NCBI GenBank assembly: GCA_002346425.1
Contig: DDZS01000034.1
Location: 1-7,728, forward strand
Length of the DNA stretch: 7,728 bases
Reading direction: 5' to 3'
Source of the DNA: Alphaproteobacteria bacterium UBA3002
Lineage (GTDB): Bacteria; Pseudomonadota; Alphaproteobacteria; Rickettsiales; UBA3002
Shown here: one piece after another, positions 4,998-7,728 of the stretch
Layout: every line of letters starts with the position of its first letter
Numbering within the stretch: position 1 is the stretch's first letter
Program-made: the position numbers and the translations under genes
The notes under the pieces: model-generated
The model's input: the letters and a program-made list of their open reading frames with translations, nothing else
Database searches by the model: none
Told to the model about the DNA's origin: nothing

Positions 4998-6781
4998 TGC
5001 GCGGCCCCTCCGGCGAATTGCATCGCATGCAGTCCGGCATAGGCGCCATTCCAATGCACAAGTTCATCATGCGTGCCATGTTCGACCACCTTGCCTTGGT
5101 CGAGCACGTAGATCACATCGGCATGCTGAATCGTCGACAAGCGATGCGCGATGACGAGCGTCGTGCGCCCTTGCATCAACTGGTTTAACGCTTGCTGCAC
5201 GCTGCGCTCAGATTGCGTATCCAGCGCGCTGGTTGCTTCGTCGAGTAGTAGAATTGGCGCATCACGTAAGATCGCGCGGGCGATCGACAGGCGCTGGCGT
5301 TGCCCACCCGACAAGCGCACCCCATGCGGGCCGATCATCGTGTCATAGCCTTGCGCCATACCCATAATAAAATCATGCGCGTCGGCCTGTTTCGCGGCTT
5401 CCATCACCGCCTCGCGCGACAGGTCGGGGCGGCCATATGCAATATTGGCCGCGACCGTATCGTCAAACAGCACGACATCCTGACTGACCAGCGCGATATG
5501 TTCACGCAAGCTCGCCTGCGTTACCTCGCGGATGTCTTGTCCGTCGATGCGTATCGTGCCACCGGTGACATCGTAAAAGCGCAGAATCAGATTGATCAAT
5601 GTCGATTTTCCGCCACCCGATGGGCCAACCAATGCCGCGACCTGCCCCGGCTCTAGCGTCAGGGAGATGCCATGCACCCCAGCGCCGGATTCGCCGTAAG
5701 CAAAGGAGATGTTATCGAGTTCGACGCGCGCTTCGCTAAGTTGCAGCGCCGTCGCATGTGGCGCATCCTGCACGCGCGATTCGGTGTCGAGCATGCTGAA
5801 GAAGCGCCGCGCCGCAGCCAGCCCTTCCTGCAGATGCGTGTTGAGCGAGGCGATGCTTTTCACCGGTTTATACGCCATCAACATCGCGGTGATGAATGAG
5901 AAAAACGCGCCCGGCGTTGTGCGTCCATCGACCACCTGATAGCCGCCATACCACACGACGATGGCAATCGCGATGCCGCCGATCATTTCCATCATCGGGC
6001 TGGCGGCGGCTTGAATGCGCGCGGCTTTGAAATAGAGGCCGAACAAACGCTCCACGCGCGTGCGGGCGCGTTCTTCTTCAAAGGCTTCGGTGCCGTAGGC
6101 TTTCACGATGCGCACGCCCTGAAAACTTTCGTCGAGCTGTGCAGTCAACTCGCCCAACTCATGCTGCGTACCATCAGAAAGTTTGCGCATGCGCCGACCC
6201 AAACGCGCAATCGGAAAAATCGCCAGCGGAAAGCCAATCAGTGCCATGAGCGTCAGTTCCCAGCTTTGATAGAACATCACGCCAATCAGGAAAATCATGC
6301 TCAGGCATTCTTTAGCGACGCCGGTCAACACGTTGGAAATTGAATGACGCAGCATTTGAATATCGTTGGTAAAGCGCGAGATCAGCCGCCCCGCCGAATG
6401 GCTATGCAACATGTCGAGATCGGCGCGGATGACATGACCAAACAGGTCGAGCTGCATATCGGCAATGACGCGCTGGCCGACATAGCGCATCAGGATGGTT
6501 TCGCCGAAACTGGCGAGACCGTTGAGCACCGCAATCGCGATAATCGCGAGTGGAATCAGTTGTAACGCAGTGATGTTTTTCTCAACGAAGACTTCATCGA
6601 GCATCGGCTGCATCAGCCAGGCATTGGCCGCCGTCATCGCCGCGGCGACCACCATGCACACCACCGCCAACGATATCCGCCGTTTATACGGCCCGACATA
6701 AGACCGGATCAGCCGTTTTAACAAGGCCGATGTCCGCGCATCGCTCAGCGGCATGCTTTCCCCCTGCGCCGATGCGTTCAT
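4994..6781 (-). CDS. msbA: Lipid A export ABC transporter MsbA (permease-ATPase fusion)
   Basis: MsbA works as a homodimer in the inner membrane, using ATP to flip lipid A-core from the cytoplasmic to the periplasmic leaflet. At 595 aa it is a normal half-transporter. Residues about 36-310 hold six membrane segments (for example 37-57, 76-92, 160-175, 177-194, 265-283, 290-304) with the coupling sequence GRLISRFTND (131-140). The nucleotide-binding domain follows, with Walker A GPSGGGKST (386-394), Q-loop Gln434, signature LSGGQ (490-494), Walker B ILLLDEATSALD (510-521, catalytic Glu515) and H-loop His546. All catalytic residues are present. Related multidrug exporters share this layout, and the neighbourhood of waaA, lpxK and lpxL is the reason for calling MsbA. 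The ATG at 6781 directly follows the pmbA stop. An alternative ATG at 6754 (586 aa) is nearly as good. Confidence 0.93.
   Translation of the reverse strand: MNASAQGESMPLSDARTSALLKRLIRSYVGPYKRRISLAVVCMVVAAAMTAANAWLMQPMLDEVFVEKNITALQLIPLAIIAIAVLNGLASFGETILMRYVGQRVIADMQLDLFGHVIRADLDMLHSHSAGRLISRFTNDIQMLRHSISNVLTGVAKECLSMIFLIGVMFYQSWELTLMALIGFPLAIFPIARLGRRMRKLSDGTQHELGELTAQLDESFQGVRIVKAYGTEAFEEERARTRVERLFGLYFKAARIQAAASPMMEMIGGIAIAIVVWYGGYQVVDGRTTPGAFFSFITAMLMAYKPVKSIASLNTHLQEGLAAARRFFSMLDTESRVQDAPHATALQLSEARVELDNISFAYGESGAGVHGISLTLEPGQVAALVGPSGGGKSTLINLILRFYDVTGGTIRIDGQDIREVTQASLREHIALVSQDVVLFDDTVAANIAYGRPDLSREAVMEAAKQADAHDFIMGMAQGYDTMIGPHGVRLSGGQRQRLSIARAILRDAPILLLDEATSALDTQSERSVQQALNQLMQGRTTLVIAHRLSTIQHADVIYVLDQGKVVEHGTHDELVHWNGAYAGLHAMQFAGGAAQ
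5007..5011 (-). promoter_or_regulatory. Ribosome binding site that sets the DUF374 gene start
   Basis: GGAGG in the minus sense, 9 nt before the ATG at 4997, within the last codons of msbA. Together with the ATGA stop/start overlap it points to translational coupling. Confidence 0.65.
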
Positions 6782-6794
6782 TTAGCCCCCTGCG
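6760..6794 (-). repeat. Duplicated CGCAGGGGG, each copy followed by an in-frame msbA ATG
   Basis: CGCAGGGGG occurs in the minus sense at 6794-6786 and again at 6768-6760. The first copy lies 4 nt before the ATG at 6781 and the second 5 nt before the in-frame ATG at 6754. Both AGGGGG tracts could act as weak ribosome sites, so msbA may start at either codon or both. Confidence 0.45.
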
Positions 6795-7728
6795 ACCGTC
6801 ATGCCATCGATGCGCAGCGTCGGCACACAGGTCGCGCTATCGAACATCAAATCATTCGCGGCATGTAACTGTTGATACATGCTCAGCAATTCGCCAGCGA
6901 TAGTCACTTCGCTGACCGGATGCGTCAATTCGCCGTTTTCAATCCAGATGCCCGAGACACCGAGCGAGAAATCACCGGTAACGATATTAGCACCGCCGCC
7001 GAAAGCATCGGTCACATACAGGCCCGACGCGATGTCGGCCATAAGCGCTTGCGGCGTGAGTTCGCCTGCGGGAATATAGGCATTCGTACTCCCCGGCGAT
7101 GGCGAGGAGCTTAGCCCCCTGCCCGCGCGGGCATTGCTTTTTAAGCCCAGCTGATTGGCTGAACGTATGTCCAGCAACCAATGTTGCAACACGCCGTCTT
7201 TCACCAGCTCCAACCGGGCGGTAGGAAGGCCTTCGCCATCAAACGGCTTGCTGCCCAGCCCGCGAATGCGCAAGGGGTCATCAATGATGCTGATTGCGGC
7301 GTTAAAAATCTGCTCGCCCAGTTTGTCTTTCAAGAAAGACGTACCGCGCGCGATGGATGCGCCGGAAATTGCGCCGCACAAACTCGACACCATGCGCTTG
7401 CCGATGCGTGGATCGAACACGACTGGCACCGAGGCGGTTTTGACTTTTTGCGGGTTCAGGCGGCGCAAGGTGCGTTCCGCCGCTTCGCGGCCCAATTCAC
7501 CCGCATCGCGTAGGTTTTCCAGATAGCGGACGGATGAATAGGCATAATCGCGCTGCATTTTATCGCCTTTGCCACCGAGCACGCAAACCGACAATCCGGC
7601 ATGGCTGCCTGCATAATGCTGCATCAGGCCGTTGCTGGCGGCGAGCGTGACGCGGCTATGCCCATAGCCCGCATCCGCACCTTCCGAATTGGTGATACCT
7701 TCGGCGGCCAGCGCCGCCTCTTCGGCTT
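6782..7728 (-). CDS. pmbA: PmbA/TldE metalloprotease-family protein (3' part)
   Basis: The gene enters from the right edge, with 314 codons plus stop visible, probably missing about the first third. PmbA (TldE) pairs with TldD in a cytoplasmic protease known from microcin B17 maturation and CcdA degradation; TldD carries the metal-binding HExxxH motif and TldE does not. No HExxxH occurs here. Positions below count from the first full codon at the edge. TNSEG (12-16), MQRDYAYS (57-64), PVVFDPR (101-107), GAISGASIARGTSFLKD (about 118-134), DDPLRIRGLGSKPFDGEG (149-166), WLLD (183-186), RAGRG (200-204), VTGDFSLGVSGIWIENGE (249-266), PVSEVTIAG (270-278) and PTLRIDGMTVAGG (302-314) match the family through to its normal C-terminus. 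The stop TAA directly abuts the msbA ATG, so pmbA is probably in the same transcript. No TldD gene lies in the window. Confidence 0.94.
   Translation of the reverse strand, partial: AEEAALAAEGITNSEGADAGYGHSRVTLAASNGLMQHYAGSHAGLSVCVLGGKGDKMQRDYAYSSVRYLENLRDAGELGREAAERTLRRLNPQKVKTASVPVVFDPRIGKRMVSSLCGAISGASIARGTSFLKDKLGEQIFNAAISIIDDPLRIRGLGSKPFDGEGLPTARLELVKDGVLQHWLLDIRSANQLGLKSNARAGRGLSSSPSPGSTNAYIPAGELTPQALMADIASGLYVTDAFGGGANIVTGDFSLGVSGIWIENGELTHPVSEVTIAGELLSMYQQLHAANDLMFDSATCVPTLRIDGMTVAGG

Noticed and set aside
1270..7526. Many plus-strand open frames opposite lpxL, lpxK, waaA, msbA and pmbA
   Set aside because: They are antisense shadows of GC-rich coding sequence, with Arg/Pro/Ser/His-rich translations, no consistent ribosome sites, and overlap with genes identified by family motifs.

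Overview
The window looks like chromosomal DNA of a Gram-negative alphaproteobacterium. The evidence is a compact run of lipid A / LPS inner-core genes in an arrangement typical of that class (pmbA/tldE near a DUF374 acyltransferase, waaA and lpxK) and protein motifs that read as alphaproteobacterial. This placement is inference; no rRNA or other marker gene is present. Every convincing gene lies on the minus strand. In transcription order (right to left) they are: the 3' part of pmbA (tldE), msbA, a DUF374 lysophospholipid-acyltransferase-like gene, waaA (kdtA), lpxK, an lpxL/htrB-type late acyltransferase, a small unknown membrane protein, a 101-base gap, then two tandem paralogous genes that each encode a PDZ-like domain. 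The second of these runs off the left edge.

Region 817-7728 is one tightly packed block. Consecutive genes abut or overlap: 0 nt between pmbA and msbA, then overlaps of 4 nt (msbA/DUF374), 8 nt (DUF374/waaA), 14 nt (waaA/lpxK) and about 8 nt (lpxK/lpxL), and then about 17 nt to the membrane protein. Translational coupling in one operon is the simplest reading. The products form a pathway: LpxK phosphorylates the tetraacyl disaccharide to lipid IVA, WaaA adds Kdo, LpxL adds a secondary acyl chain, MsbA flips the product across the inner membrane, and the DUF374 protein may add another acyl chain. PmbA/TldE belongs to the TldD/TldE protease system and is probably a co-transcribed passenger. The 118-aa membrane protein at the end of the block has no family I recognise.

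Region 1-816 is different. It is visibly more AT-rich (about 48% GC in sampled lines against about 62% in the LPS block) and has a plausible promoter of its own containing two direct 8-base repeats one helical turn apart. It encodes two related proteins starting M(E/D)D..L.RYCG(I/V)GV, with no signal peptide. The complete copy (198 aa) reads as a stand-alone PDZ domain of the tail-specific-protease (CtpA) type without the protease domain. This tandem pair is the least explained part of the window. It may be the edge of a longer array beyond position 1. I saw no tRNA, rRNA, CRISPR array, insertion sequence or strong rho-independent terminator, and there is no gene-free stretch over 300 bases.
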